Positions 6,428 through 6,440 of a DNA stretch of 6,440 nt are shown in pieces. Within the stretch, counting starts at the first letter, position 1. Every line of letters starts with the position of its first letter. Origin of the DNA: Planctomycetota bacterium (GTDB lineage: Bacteria; Planctomycetota; Planctomycetia; Pirellulales; Lacipirellulaceae); assembly GCA_013151315.1 (NCBI GenBank), contig JAADIN010000154.1:1-6440 (forward strand). Reading direction: 5' to 3'. The notes under the pieces were generated by a model that did no database searches, was not told the DNA's origin, and saw only the letters and a list, made by a program, of their open reading frames with translations. A program made the translations under genes and the position numbers.

Positions 6428-6440
6428 CGCGAAAGCTGCC

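Overview
The window most likely comes from the chromosome of a planctomycete, probably of the Pirellulales type. That is an inference from protein style and gene content: a cytochrome b fused to cytochrome c, a DHH phosphoesterase with an RADCDAVGS motif, moderately high GC with intergenic palindromes, and a Phd/PIN toxin-antitoxin pair. No rRNA or other decisive marker is present.

Layout. Bases 1-3976 hold four minus-strand genes, in transcription order: ribF (FMN/FAD synthesis), an NrnA-like DHH phosphoesterase, a Rieske iron-sulfur protein, and a cytochrome b/b6-subunit IV-cytochrome c fusion that leaves the window at base 1. The last two overlap by 4 bases and encode the core of a quinol:cytochrome c oxidoreductase. 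A 173-base divergent region (3977-4149) separates ribF from a plus-strand Ppx/GppA-family exopolyphosphatase/phosphatase (4150-5696). Converging on that gene is a minus-strand toxin-antitoxin operon, a Phd/YefM-type antitoxin followed by a VapC-type PIN toxin (5761-6374), also with a 4-base overlap.

The most striking observation is that three consecutive conserved genes (the DHH gene, ribF and ppx/gppA) are each broken by an apparent loss of exactly one base, near 2685, 3151 and 4547. In each case the family-specific sequence resumes at once in the other frame, and restoring one base gives a normal-length protein (327, 307 and 515 aa). The cytochrome genes and the toxin-antitoxin genes are intact. 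Sequencing or assembly error is the simplest explanation; real decay or recoding are alternatives.

The intergenic gaps carry symmetrical repeats: a perfect 38-base palindrome (1879-1916), a long imperfect inverted repeat built of 11-base units (2943-3042), and a 13-base direct repeat overlapping a 17-base palindrome (4082-4122). The first two share the same 8-base block, AGCCACGG/CCGTGGCT. I see no RNA genes, CRISPR array, insertion sequence or phage genes. Apart from the repeats, the system content is of known types; I found no convincing new multi-gene system.
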